From: a bacterium
GTDB taxonomy: Bacteria > Krumholzibacteriota > Krumholzibacteriia > LZORAL124-64-63
DNA length: 45,731 nt
Direction: 5' to 3'
Assembly: GCA_020440705.1 (NCBI GenBank)
Contig: JAGRNP010000017.1
Coordinates: forward strand, 4,305-50,035
The notes under the pieces were generated by a model. That model searched no databases. It saw nothing but the letters and a program-made list of their open reading frames with translations, and was not told the DNA's origin. Below are positions 8,700 through 16,467 of the stretch, piece by piece (positions within the stretch are counted from its first letter, which is position 1; each line of letters opens with the position of its first letter). Made by a program: the position numbers and the translations under genes.

Positions 8700-11309
8700 C
8701 TACTTGACCAGCGTCATGCGCCCCGTGGCGGTGAATCCCGCGTCGGTCACGAGCCGATACAGGTAGGTGCCCGAGGCCACCGGGCGCCCGCCCGCGTCGG
8801 TGCCCTGCCACGTCACCGCATGGTGGCCGGCAGGGTAGTCCGCGGCGGCCAGCGTCCGCACCGGACGGCCGTCGACGGCGTACACCGTCACCGTGGCGTG
8901 AGCCGGCCGGTCGAGGCTGAAGCGGATCGTCGTCGACGGGTTGAACGGGTTGGGCACGGCCTGACCGAGACTCGTCAGGCGGGGCAGCCCACCCTCGTCG
9001 GGCGCGGGGGAGGGCTCGAGCCCCTCGACCACCGACAGCACGCGGTCGACCGGCACCGGCCCGAAGGTCTGGTGCAGGCCGCTGGGCCAGTGGATGTCGA
9101 CCTGATCGACGACCGTGGCGCTCCCCAGACCGAAGTGGGGCTCCGGCGCGCTGCAGGCCAGGTAGGCCGATCCCGGGCTCACCAGCCGCGTGCGGCTGAC
9201 GCCGCCGGCCGTGACCACGACCCGCGCCCCGATGGCGTCGGTGTTCGTGCCGGAGCCGGCCAGGTCGAAGCGCACCCAGTGGTTGCCCGTCGTGAACTCG
9301 TTCCGCAGCAGCAGGTTCGCCGCACCCTCGCGGCTGATGGCGAGGTCGAGGCGGCCGTCGTTGTCGACGTCGCCCACGGCGACGGCGTTGCCGGCGGTGG
9401 TGGCCTCGTCCGGTCCCACCGGCACGCGAACGAAGCCGCCCGCCCCATCGCCCATCAGCACCAGGTCCGGCTGGTCGCGACGCACCACGTAGAGGTCGAG
9501 GTTGCCGTCGTTGTCCAGATCGAGCCAGGCGACGCCGCGCCCCCGGCCGCGGTCGCCGAGGTTCGTGCCGCCGATGGTGTTGTACTGGAACGGACCCGTG
9601 CAGGCGTACAGCACGTCGGCCTGGCCGTCGTTGGCGAGGTAGAGGTCGAGGTCGCCGTCGTTGTCGTAGTCGCCCCAGGCGGCGCCGCGGCTGTCGCCGA
9701 GGTTGTTCATGCCCTGGCTGGCGGCGACGTCCGAGAACCCGAGCGCCGTGCTCTCGAACATGAGATTGGCCGCGAAGCTGTTGGCGACGAAGGGATCGAG
9801 GCGGCCGTCGAGGTTGCCGTCGCCCCAGGCGATGCAGGTGGTCGCCGCGGTGCTGGCGAAGTTGCCCGCCACGGTGCTGAAGAGCACGAGCCCGGGCGCG
9901 ATCTCGCCCTGGCTGTCCAGCAGCACGTTGGCCGTCCCCATGTTGCCGAAGGCCACGTCGAGCAGGCCGTCGTTGTCGAAGTCGACGAAGGCGGCGCCGC
10001 CGCTCTGTCCGGTGTCGGTGTCGCCGAACGCGCTGACGGCCGTGAAGACGCCGGTGCCGTCGTTGAGGAAGAGCTGGTTCGACTGGCCCGCGCGGGTCAC
10101 GTACACGTCGCTCGCCCCGTCGCCGTTGAAGTCGGCCCAGGCCGCACCGCGCACCGCACCGGCCGCGGCCAGGGCCGAGCCGGCGACTTCGGTGAAGGCC
10201 AGGGCGCCGTCGCCCCGCAGGAGGCGATCGGTGGCCCCGTCGCTGGTCATGTGCACGTCGAGATTACCGTCGCCGTCGATGTCGACGAGGCTGATGGCCG
10301 CGCCGGCGCCCGTGTCGCCGAACGGCGCCGAGGTGATGGCGACGAAGGGACCGTCGGAGTAGGTGCCGGTGAAGGTCGCCGTCCCGTCCTGGATCAGCGT
10401 CTGCTGCTGCAGGCCGGCCGGCGAGTTCCAGTAGGCCACGTCCTCCCAGCTCAACTCGTACAGGCCGGTCGCGAAGACGTTCAGCACGGCGTCGCCGCGG
10501 CCCGAGCGGGCCAGCCCCGGCCCGGTGATGTCCCAGGCGGCGTCGATGCCGTCGGGGTCGCAGTCGATCACGATCTGGCCGGCGTAGTCGGGAATGGCCT
10601 GGGCGGCCTGGAACACCTCGCCGGTCAGGCTGCTCTGCACCATGACGACGACGTTCAGGTTGGTCTCTTCCCAGCCGGCGGCCATGGGAACGCTGCGCGT
10701 GACCGTGACCGACTGCCCGGGCGTCGTCAGGGTGAAGGGCTCGGGCGTGAGGACCGCCCGCACCATGTTCAGGTGCCCGTGCTCGTCCTCCGAGGCGACG
10801 AAGAACCGCACCGTCCGGCCGGCCCCCGACGTGGCCGCGTCGACCGCGACGTCGACGCTGATGTCGAGCATCCCGTCCAGGATGGTGTAGGACGCGTCGA
10901 CGGCCAGCGGGCTGGTCGTGGCCAGGCGCGAGGCCACCGAAGGGGCGTAGGTGTTGAACATGGAACCGGAGGCGGCGCCGCCCGAGTGGTGGATCTGGCC
11001 GTCGAAGACGACGTAGGGCGTGCCGCCGATGCCGTAGTCGCCGGCCCGCGCATTGCCCTCGGCCGTGTTGTAGGGCGCCGAGAAGTAGAAGGTCAGCCCG
11101 ATGAAATCGGTCTGGTCGTAGACGTTGTAGAGATCGTAGAACCCCGCGACCGCGGAGGGGCAGTAGGGTCAGCCGTCCTGGGACCAGAGCTCCCCGACCA
11201 CCGTCCGGTCGGCGGGATACACGAAGCCGGCCGTCCCGAGGGCGGCGAGGGTCGCGACGAGGATCATCAGTCGGGTCGGCGGCGAGGCGAATCGGCGCAA
11301 GGTCGTCAT
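8700..11309 (-). CDS. Candidate selenoprotein: secreted thioredoxin-like (Omp28-like) FG-GAP/ASPIC protein with FlgD-like C-terminus; UGA at codon 47
   Basis: The frame runs from ATG 11309 (GGGAG 7 nt upstream) to the stop at 8700, 869 residues if the UGA at 11171-11169 is read as selenocysteine. Residues 1 to about 33 form a signal peptide. Residues 35-115 are thioredoxin-like: VVGELWSQDG-U-PYCPSA, with Sec47 and Cys50 as a UxxC motif where relatives have CPYC, and GTPYVVFDG with the expected cis-Pro at 98. Reading stays in one frame through the UGA and both sides belong to the same fold. A SECIS-like hairpin follows directly. Residues of about 326-620 hold seven FG-GAP/VCBS repeats (DIDGDGNLD, DYDNDGDLD and others), then an ASPIC/UnbV module (HWPSGLHQTFG) and a FlgD-like Ig domain from about 776. 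The alternative is a broken gene starting at 10961, which would lack an export signal. Confidence 0.7.
11142..11171 (-). other. UGA codon and SECIS-like hairpin
   Basis: Counting from the base after the UGA, nucleotides 11-27 can fold as CC, bulged U, CCGC, loop GGUC, GCGG, GG (11158-11142). A short stem with a bulged U and an apical loop containing GGU, centred 18-21 nt after the UGA, is the layout I recall for the E. coli fdhF SECIS, where GGUC lies at 19-22. The pairing is read directly from the sequence; its function is inferred. Confidence 0.55.
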
Positions 11310-11387
11310 CGAGAAATCTCCCGGTCAGAGGGTCGGGGTTCCGTTCTCAATCGACAATTCTAACGCAATTGCTCAAGGGATTCAGGC

Positions 11388-11416
11388 AAAAACTGGCCCA
11401 GATGTCCGGATGGCCA
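11388..11416 (-). terminator. Possible weak terminator after the pqqD-like gene
   Basis: On the minus strand TGGCC and GGCCA (11416-11412 and 11398-11394) can form a 5-bp stem with a 13-nt loop followed by TTTTT (11392-11388). The stem is short, so termination may be partial. Confidence 0.3.
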
Positions 11417-11456
11417 AATATCCCGGCGCCGTGAGGGATGGCGTCGAGGCGGGAGC

Positions 11457-11738
11457 TCAGTCGACGGCCTGCACGAGGCCCGATGCGAGCAGATCCGCGA
11501 GGAAGGCCTTCAGATCGGACTCGGCCGTGGCGCGGTCGACGTCGTACGCGGCGGTGACGGCGTCGGCCAGGGCCTCGAGGTCGTGCTGCCCGTCCAGATG
11601 GCTCCAGACGAAGGCGCCGATGTCCTCGAGGCTGTGGGTCATGTCGCCTGCGGGCGCCATGATGACCAGCCCTTCGCCGATCTCGCGCACCGGACAGGCC
11701 GGATTGGGGATGAAGATGCTCGTGCTGGTGATCGTCAT
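11457..11738 (-). CDS. PqqD-family protein (RiPP-recognition-like domain)
   Basis: A 93-residue protein of the PqqD fold: two or three N-terminal beta strands (VREIGEGLVIMAPAGDMTHSL) and a three-helix winged part (IGAFVWSHLDGQHDLEALADAV, then DLKAFLADLLASGLV). PqqD-like domains bind peptide substrates for modifying enzymes; in HPr-rel-A type clusters they accompany an HPr-kinase-like protein. It starts at ATG 11738 with AGGAGG about 7 nt upstream and lies 36 bp after the kinase-like gene, so it is the third gene of a minus-strand set (12647-13120, 11775-12650, this gene). No precursor peptide gene was found nearby, so its partner is unknown. Confidence 0.8.
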   Translation of the reverse strand: MTITSTSIFIPNPACPVREIGEGLVIMAPAGDMTHSLEDIGAFVWSHLDGQHDLEALADAVTAAYDVDRATAESDLKAFLADLLASGLVQAVD

Positions 11739-11774
11739 GGTCGTCCTCCTCGGTCACAGCGGGTCCGGGCGGCG

Positions 11775-12650
11775 TCACGCATCGGGGAATCCGTAGACTT
11801 CGCCGATCCGCCGCCAGAAACCTTCATCGGGCAGGAAGTCCAGAAACTTGAGCGACGTCTGCCCCACCAGTTCCGCGGCCATGTCGAGCATGGCGGGCAG
11901 GGTCCCGGCGTCGGGCGCCTCGGCCAGCCCCACGGGGGGCGCGATCTCGGCGGCGATCGTCGTCGCGGCGGCCAGGGGCGGCGCCTCGGCCAGGGCGTGC
12001 CGCGGGGCCTGCCGCAGGAGGAAGACCGCCGCCAGGGGCGCTTCGCCCGGCCGCTTGGCGCGGAACAGCCCGTTGAACGGCGTGCCCACGACCTGCCAGC
12101 CGTCGGGGCGCCGGCGCAGCAGGTTCATCTCGTCGCCCAGCACGTGGTGGCCGGCGCTGAGCCGCGCCACCGTCGACTTGCCCGCTCCCGACGGACCCAC
12201 GAACACGAACCCCTTCCCGTGGGCGATCACCGCCGACGAGTGGAGCAGGAAGCCGTCCCAGCCCGCGAGCCGGCGGGCGTCCCGGAATGCCTGGTAGAGC
12301 AGCTGTTCGAAGATGCGCACCAGGTTCCCGTGGGCCAGGACCTGCTTGACCCGCAGCTGCCCCCGACCGGTCGCGGCGTCGAAGCGGCCCCGCACGAGGC
12401 CATCGGCGATGTCGAAGCTCCCGTCGGCGGCCACCCGCTTGGTGGTCACCAGCGACGTCGGCAGCCGTGGGTCGTCGGCGTGGGGCACCAGTTCGATGTC
12501 GAGCCGCACGTGGGGCGCCGCCGCGGCGGACGGCCGGTCGAACCAGCGCGCCAGGCCCTCGGCGAATCCCGCCGGCGTGCAGTGCAGGGCGATGACGGCG
12601 CCGCCGACGTCGAGCCGGTATTCGCCGGGGGCGAGCGGGGTGGTGCTCAC
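11775..12650 (-). CDS. HprK-related kinase (HPr-rel-A type)
   Basis: A 291-residue protein related to the C-terminal half of HPr kinase/phosphorylase. The Walker A loop is GPSGAGKST at 152-160, preceded by LLHSSAVIAHGKGFVFV; a downstream LGDEMNLL segment matches the metal-binding acidic region. The N-terminal 120 residues are specific to the HprK-related kinase group. The GTG start at 12650 is supported by GGAGG 7 nt upstream and by a GTGA overlap with the stop of the preceding peptidase-like gene, which implies translational coupling. No PTS HPr protein is encoded nearby, so the phosphorylated target is unknown. The longer frame upstream is a shadow of the neighbouring gene. Confidence 0.82.
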   Translation of the reverse strand: MSTTPLAPGEYRLDVGGAVIALHCTPAGFAEGLARWFDRPSAAAAPHVRLDIELVPHADDPRLPTSLVTTKRVAADGSFDIADGLVRGRFDAATGRGQLRVKQVLAHGNLVRIFEQLLYQAFRDARRLAGWDGFLLHSSAVIAHGKGFVFVGPSGAGKSTVARLSAGHHVLGDEMNLLRRRPDGWQVVGTPFNGLFRAKRPGEAPLAAVFLLRQAPRHALAEAPPLAAATTIAAEIAPPVGLAEAPDAGTLPAMLDMAAELVGQTSLKFLDFLPDEGFWRRIGEVYGFPDA

Positions 12651-13120
12651 AGCGTGTCCTCCGGCAGCGTGTCCGGCGGCGGCGGGCGACGCCAGAGGTG
12701 ACGCAGGTGGCGCCGCAGGCCGTTGCTGGCGGCCACCGCGTCGTGGGGGTCGCCGCCGGCCGCGCCGTCCGGCGTGCGGAATCCGGTCACGCGCCCGCAC
12801 ACGGTCCGGCCCCGGCGCCAGCGCCCGCGCCGGTTCGCGTCGCCCTTCTCGAGCACGAGGTCCACGGGGCCGGCCCGCAGCACGAGCAGCACGCGGTGAG
12901 CGACGAGACGATCGCCTTCCCGGAACACGGCCACGTCGCCGCCGCGCACCGCCGCGCCCGACGTCGCGGCGATCAGCAGCGTCGCGCCGGCCGGAATGGC
13001 GGGCGCCATGGAACCCGTCAGCAGCGGGAGCTCCAGCGGACCCGACGGCGCCGGCACCTGACCGGTCAGGGCGAGCCAGGCGTCGAAGCGGTCGGCGGGC
13101 GGACTCTCGGGGCGGAACAT
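12647..13120 (-). CDS. S26-type signal-peptidase-like / S24-fold protein
   Basis: A 157-residue protein with the conserved boxes of ER/SipW-type signal peptidases: Ser37 in LTGSMAPAIPAG, GDVAVFREGDRLVAHRV with His75, and EKGDANRRGR with Asp94. Together these give a Ser-His-Asp set rather than the Ser-Lys dyad of typical bacterial type I enzymes. Unlike true signal peptidases it has no evident transmembrane helix, so it may be soluble and process a dedicated substrate. The ATG at 13120 is preceded by GGAG about 7 nt away. It overlaps the HprK-related gene by 4 bp and is the first gene of the set; the nucleotidyltransferase is divergent from it across 156 bp. Confidence 0.75.
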   Translation of the reverse strand: MFRPESPPADRFDAWLALTGQVPAPSGPLELPLLTGSMAPAIPAGATLLIAATSGAAVRGGDVAVFREGDRLVAHRVLLVLRAGPVDLVLEKGDANRRGRWRRGRTVCGRVTGFRTPDGAAGGDPHDAVAASNGLRRHLRHLWRRPPPPDTLPEDTL

Positions 13121-13276
13121 GACGACTCCGGGTCTGGGGTTGCCGCGAGTATCGCCACCGCGGGCGCCCATGGCAAGGGGTGCATCGGCCCGCGACACCG
13201 GTCGAAAACCATAGTATTCTGCTCCCATCGCCGCCGCCCGCCGCGGGCGGGCGGGACCCTCGCCCCGGAAGTGACC

Positions 13277-14425
13277 ATGGCCCGTGAAGCCGACTACCTG
13301 ATCGAACTCGTCCACGCCTGGGCCGCCGGCCGCCAGGTCGGGCCGACCCTGCCGCGCGGGGTCGCCCCCGAAACCCTCTGGGAGCTGCTGCGGGCCCACA
13401 ACGTCGAGACCTCCCTCGGTCCGCTCCTGCCGGGCGAATCCCGTCCGGCGGACGCGGCCCGCACCATGGCCGAGTCGCGCCACCGCACCGAGATCCTGCT
13501 GCTCGAGTGCGAACGCATCCTGCCGACGATCACCGCCGCGGCGGGCCGGGCCGTGCTGCTGAAGGGGGCCGCCCTGGCCCTGGGGGCCTATCCCCGCCCG
13601 GCCGACCGCTGGTTCCTCGACCTGGACGTGCTGGTGCCCCGCGACCGGGTGGCGCCGGTCTGCGCCGCCCTCGAGGCCGTCGGCTACCGCTCCCTGCAGG
13701 GAGCCCGCAATCCGCTCTACTACGAGAAGCATCACCTGCACCGGATCCTGCTCGGACCCCAGGGCAGCGTCGTCGAGGTGCACTGGGACCTGACCCTGCC
13801 CCATTCGGTGTACCGCTGCGACCTGGATGGTGTCTTCGCCCGGGCCGAGGAGCGCCCTCTCGGCCGCCTGCACGCGGCCTGCGCCGCCCCGGTCGACCAG
13901 ATCATCCACGGCGTCTACCAGAACATCGCCGACGGCTTCGTCGATCTGCGGCGGGTCATGGACATGGCCCTCCTGGTGCGGGACCACCCGGACCTGGACT
14001 GGGGCCGGCTCGTCGGTCTGGCCGTCAACTCAGGCATGGACAAGGCGTTGTGGATTTCACTTCATAATATGAAGTTGATTTCCGGCATCGGCGCGCCCCA
14101 ATCGGCCCTGAACGTCCTGGCACCGGCCGGAGCCACCCGGCGCACCCTGCTCGGCCTCGATACCGCCGCTGGCTGCCTGCGCCGCCGCGCCTCCCGTTCC
14201 GAGGGCTACACTCCCCTGCTGCACCTCCTGCTGACGCCCACCCCGAGCCGCCAGTTCCGGGAACTGCTCCGGGCGGCGTGGGTGGGGGAAGAGCTGCTGC
14301 TCGACCGCGGCTACGATCCGGCCCGCCTGCCCGGGTTCGGCCGGCGCACGCTCATTGGTCTGACGCGGTTGCGGATGCTGGCCAGGGCGGGGATGCTGGC
14401 GTCCTGGGCCTGGGTCACCGGGTGA
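13277..14425 (+). CDS. Uncharacterised nucleotidyltransferase-family protein
   Basis: A 382-residue protein of the nucleotidyltransferase family found with HPr-rel-A and polysaccharide genes. The fold signature is LLKGAALALGAYPRPADRWFLDLDVLV near residues 95-120 (lysine, turn, then DLD as metal ligands), followed by EVHWDL and a helical C-terminal half. The substrate is unknown; relatives are annotated only as nucleotidyltransferases. The start is the ATG at 13277. Codons 261-267 (14059-14075) are unusually AT-rich because they contain a 17-bp palindrome identical in its arms to the operators of the downstream BMC operon, so this coding segment appears to be constrained by a second function. 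Confidence 0.75.
   Translation: MAREADYLIELVHAWAAGRQVGPTLPRGVAPETLWELLRAHNVETSLGPLLPGESRPADAARTMAESRHRTEILLLECERILPTITAAAGRAVLLKGAALALGAYPRPADRWFLDLDVLVPRDRVAPVCAALEAVGYRSLQGARNPLYYEKHHLHRILLGPQGSVVEVHWDLTLPHSVYRCDLDGVFARAEERPLGRLHAACAAPVDQIIHGVYQNIADGFVDLRRVMDMALLVRDHPDLDWGRLVGLAVNSGMDKALWISLHNMKLISGIGAPQSALNVLAPAGATRRTLLGLDTAAGCLRRRASRSEGYTPLLHLLLTPTPSRQFRELLRAAWVGEELLLDRGYDPARLPGFGRRTLIGLTRLRMLARAGMLASWAWVTG
14059..14075. promoter_or_regulatory. Palindromic operator copy 1, inside the nucleotidyltransferase gene
   Basis: ACTTCATAATATGAAGT is a perfect palindrome (8-bp arms around one central base). The same arms recur at 14608-14624 and 14671-14687. It sits within coding sequence, in seven codons of atypical AT-rich usage, about 550 bp before the BMC promoter. 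Confidence 0.65.
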
Positions 14426-14433
14426 CCCCTAGC

Positions 14434-14578
14434 TTGTGCCTCTGAAATTGTGTTCGCCCCAGGACAACTGCCCGTTTCCGCTGAAATTACCCGATTCGAC
14501 CCCCCAAATGGCATTTCCGCTCCAACCGCACCGTCCCGAGGGACTTGGCCCGATCCGGACACAATTTCAGCGGCACAA
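14434..14578. repeat. 145-bp element bounded by 23-bp inverted repeats
   Basis: The ends 14434-14456 and 14556-14578 are inverted copies differing at 2 of 23 positions, with a common core CTGAAATTGTGT. The interior shows no coding potential and little internal complementarity; CCGCTGAAATTACC near 14478 repeats part of the terminal core. This layout suggests a MITE-like or other non-autonomous insertion, though no target-site duplication is evident. It lies between the nucleotidyltransferase stop and the BMC promoter. Confidence 0.5.
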
Positions 14579-14581
14579 CCC

Positions 14582-14610
14582 TTGACCCACGGATGTTTTG
14601 GGAGTAGACT
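14582..14610 (+). promoter_or_regulatory. Predicted promoter of the BMC operon
   Basis: TTGACC (14582-14587), a 17-bp spacer and TAGACT (14605-14610) make a good primary sigma promoter. Operator copy 2 starts within the -10 hexamer and covers the expected transcription start, so a bound protein would block transcription. Confidence 0.55.
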
Positions 14611-14624
14611 TCACATTATGAAGT
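14608..14624. promoter_or_regulatory. Palindromic operator copy 2, at the BMC promoter
   Basis: ACTTCACATTATGAAGT matches copy 1 with one arm mismatch. It overlaps the -10 end and the predicted start site. Its centre is 63 bp (about six helical turns) from that of copy 3, so two bound dimers would lie on the same DNA face. Confidence 0.65.
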
Positions 14625-14670
14625 AGAATTCTGTATACACCCCGATTTCCCTGGACACATCCCCGAGGAT

Positions 14671-14687
14671 GCTTCATAGTATGAAGT
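14671..14687. promoter_or_regulatory. Palindromic operator copy 3, at the regulator start codon
   Basis: GCTTCATAGTATGAAGT overlaps the start codon of the winged-helix gene. The position suggests autoregulation. The palindrome could also fold in the mRNA and affect initiation. Confidence 0.65.
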
Positions 14688-15058
14688 GCGAAGACCTGGA
14701 CGATCTGCTCGGCACCCCGGCCCGTCTGGCCATCCTGGCCACCACGGCCACGCTGCCGTCGGTGCGCGACGGACGCCGCTGGACCTTCTCGGCCCTCGGG
14801 CGCGAGACCGGCCTGGCCGACGGCAACCTGCACGTCCAGACCCGCAAGCTCGACGACGCCGGGTACCTGCGGCGGCAGCGGATCCGGCAGGGCAATCGCG
14901 AGGTGACCTGCTTCGAACTGACCGAGACCGGTCGCCGGGCCCTGCGCCGCTTCACCGGGCTCCTGCAGGACGCCCTGGAAGGCGGCTCCGGGTTCGCGGA
15001 TCTCAGCTTCGACACGCCGCCGCCGCGGCGGACGGACGACGACTCGCGGGTCTGGTGA
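14681..15058 (+). CDS. Winged-helix transcriptional regulator of the BMC operon
   Basis: A 125-residue DNA-binding protein. The winged-helix core is TPARLAILATTATLPS, then WTFSALGRETGLADGNLHVQ (helix-turn-helix), TRKLDDAGYLRRQRI and the wing REVTCFELTETGRRALRRF. This is the architecture of small MarR/ArsR/HTH_34-like regulators. The ATG at 14681 is preferred over one at 14669, because GAGG (14665-14668) abuts the latter with no spacing; the choice adds or removes four residues only. Three matching palindromes around the gene are its most likely binding sites, which would make it an autoregulated repressor of the whole operon. It begins 23 bp before the RpiB-DeoC gene. No ligand-binding domain is apparent beyond the C-terminal 30 residues. 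Confidence 0.8.
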   Translation: MKCEDLDDLLGTPARLAILATTATLPSVRDGRRWTFSALGRETGLADGNLHVQTRKLDDAGYLRRQRIRQGNREVTCFELTETGRRALRRFTGLLQDALEGGSGFADLSFDTPPPRRTDDDSRVW

Positions 15059-15081
15059 CCCGCCATGAAAGGCGACAGCGC

Positions 15082-16449
15082 ATGAGGATCGCGATCGGCG
15101 CCGACCACGGGGGCTTCGCGCTCAAGCAGGAACTGGCGGGCCATCTGCAGAAGCAGGGCCACCAGGTGCTGGACATGGGCACCGGATCCACCGCCGCGGT
15201 CGACTACCCGACATTCGCCCGCAAGGTGGCCGAGGCGGTGGCCTCGGGCCAGGCCGAGCGCGGCGTCATGATCGACGGCGCCGGCATCGGCTCGTCCATG
15301 GTGGCCAACAAGGTGCCCGGCGTGCGCGCGGCCATGGCCTACGACCTGAGCAGCGCCCGCAACGGCCGCGAGCACAACGACGCCAACCTGCTCACCCTCG
15401 GGGCCGGTCTCATCGGCGGGGCCCTGGCGCGGCAGATCGTCGACGTCTTCCTCACCACCGACTGCACCGAGCCCCGCCACCAGCGTCGCGTGGCCATGAT
15501 CAACGAGACCCAGGGCGCCCCGGTCGTGGCGGCGGCCGCGCCGGTGATCGCCGCCGAGGGCCTGGCCGGGCTCTCCGAGGCCGACATGGCCCGCATCGTC
15601 GAGCGCCTGCAGACCCTGCTGGGCGCCGCGCCCGGCGGCACGTACCACGCCGGCCCCTGCGTCGGCACGTGTCCCGACACTGCGCGCGCCTTCATCGCCA
15701 TGGGCGCCGGGCGCCTCACCAGCGGACCGGCGGCTCCGGGGCGGATCCCGGAGGAACTGGCCCGCTACATCGACCACACCATCCTCAAGCCCGACGCCAC
15801 GCGCGACATGATCGCCAAGGTGGTGGCCGAGGCGCGCGAGCACGGTTTCCGCAGCGTGTGCGTGAATCCCGGCTGGGTGAAGACCGTCGCCGACGGCCTG
15901 CGCGGCACCGACGTCCTGACCTGCTCGGTGGTGGGCTTCCCCCTCGGCGCCAACACGCCGGACATCAAGGGCATGGAGGCCCGCAAGGCCATCCGCGACG
16001 GGGCGAAGGAGATCGACATGGTCATCAACGTCGGTCGGCTCAAGGGCGGCGACGACGACTACGTCTTCCGCGACATCCTGGCCGTGACCGACGCCTGCCG
16101 CGACGGCAGCGCCGTCAGCAAGGTCATCATCGAGACGGCCCTGCTCAGCGACGACGAGAAGGTGCGGGCGTGCGAACTCTCGAAGCGGGCGCGGGCCAAC
16201 TTCGTCAAGACCTCCACCGGCTTCGCCTCGGGCGGGGCCACCGCCGAGGACGTCGCCCTGATGGCCTCGGTCGTCCACGGCGCCGGCATGGAAGTGAAGG
16301 CCAGCGGCGGCATCCGCAATTTCAGCGACGCGCGGCGCATGATCGACGCGGGGGCCACCCGCATCGGGGCCAGCGCCAGCATCGCCATCGTGCAGGAGGC
16401 GGTCGGCGCGGCGCCGACGGCCGGGGCCACCGCCGGCGGCGGCTACTAG
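15082..16449 (+). CDS. RpiB-type sugar-phosphate isomerase fused to deoxyribose-phosphate aldolase (DeoC), BMC-associated
   Basis: A 455-residue fusion. Residues 1-142 are RpiB/LacAB-like (GADHGG, GIGSSMVANKVPGVRAAM, EHNDANLLTLGAG). At the position of the usual catalytic Cys the motif reads VMIDGAGIG, so Asp65 replaces it. Residues 226-440 are a complete class I DeoC: IDHTILKPDAT, VVGFPLGANTP, IETALL and the Schiff-base Lys376 in FVKTSTGF, with Lys407 in KASGGIR. DeoC splits 2-deoxyribose 5-phosphate into acetaldehyde and glyceraldehyde 3-phosphate. The linker is rich in Ala/Pro/Gly and contains an amphipathic helix at 164-182 that closely matches the N-terminus of the operon's aldehyde dehydrogenase, consistent with an internal encapsulation peptide. 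A further linker segment, GPCVGTCPDTARAF, has two Cys of unknown use. The isomerase substrate is uncertain. Confidence 0.9.
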   Translation: MRIAIGADHGGFALKQELAGHLQKQGHQVLDMGTGSTAAVDYPTFARKVAEAVASGQAERGVMIDGAGIGSSMVANKVPGVRAAMAYDLSSARNGREHNDANLLTLGAGLIGGALARQIVDVFLTTDCTEPRHQRRVAMINETQGAPVVAAAAPVIAAEGLAGLSEADMARIVERLQTLLGAAPGGTYHAGPCVGTCPDTARAFIAMGAGRLTSGPAAPGRIPEELARYIDHTILKPDATRDMIAKVVAEAREHGFRSVCVNPGWVKTVADGLRGTDVLTCSVVGFPLGANTPDIKGMEARKAIRDGAKEIDMVINVGRLKGGDDDYVFRDILAVTDACRDGSAVSKVIIETALLSDDEKVRACELSKRARANFVKTSTGFASGGATAEDVALMASVVHGAGMEVKASGGIRNFSDARRMIDAGATRIGASASIAIVQEAVGAAPTAGATAGGGY

Positions 16450-16467
16450 AAGGGGCAGGGGAGAATC

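Noticed and set aside
10961-11309. Reading the UGA at 11171-11169 as a true stop, with the gene starting at the ATG at 10961
   Set aside because: The part upstream of 10961 encodes a signal peptide and continuous thioredoxin-like sequence in the same frame, including the cis-Pro loop. A start at 10961 would leave a FlgD-domain secreted protein without an export signal and has no good ribosome site.
12698-13276. Upstream extension of the nucleotidyltransferase frame from 12698
   Set aside because: It runs antisense through the signal-peptidase-like gene and has shadow composition; the family-like N-terminus starts at 13277.
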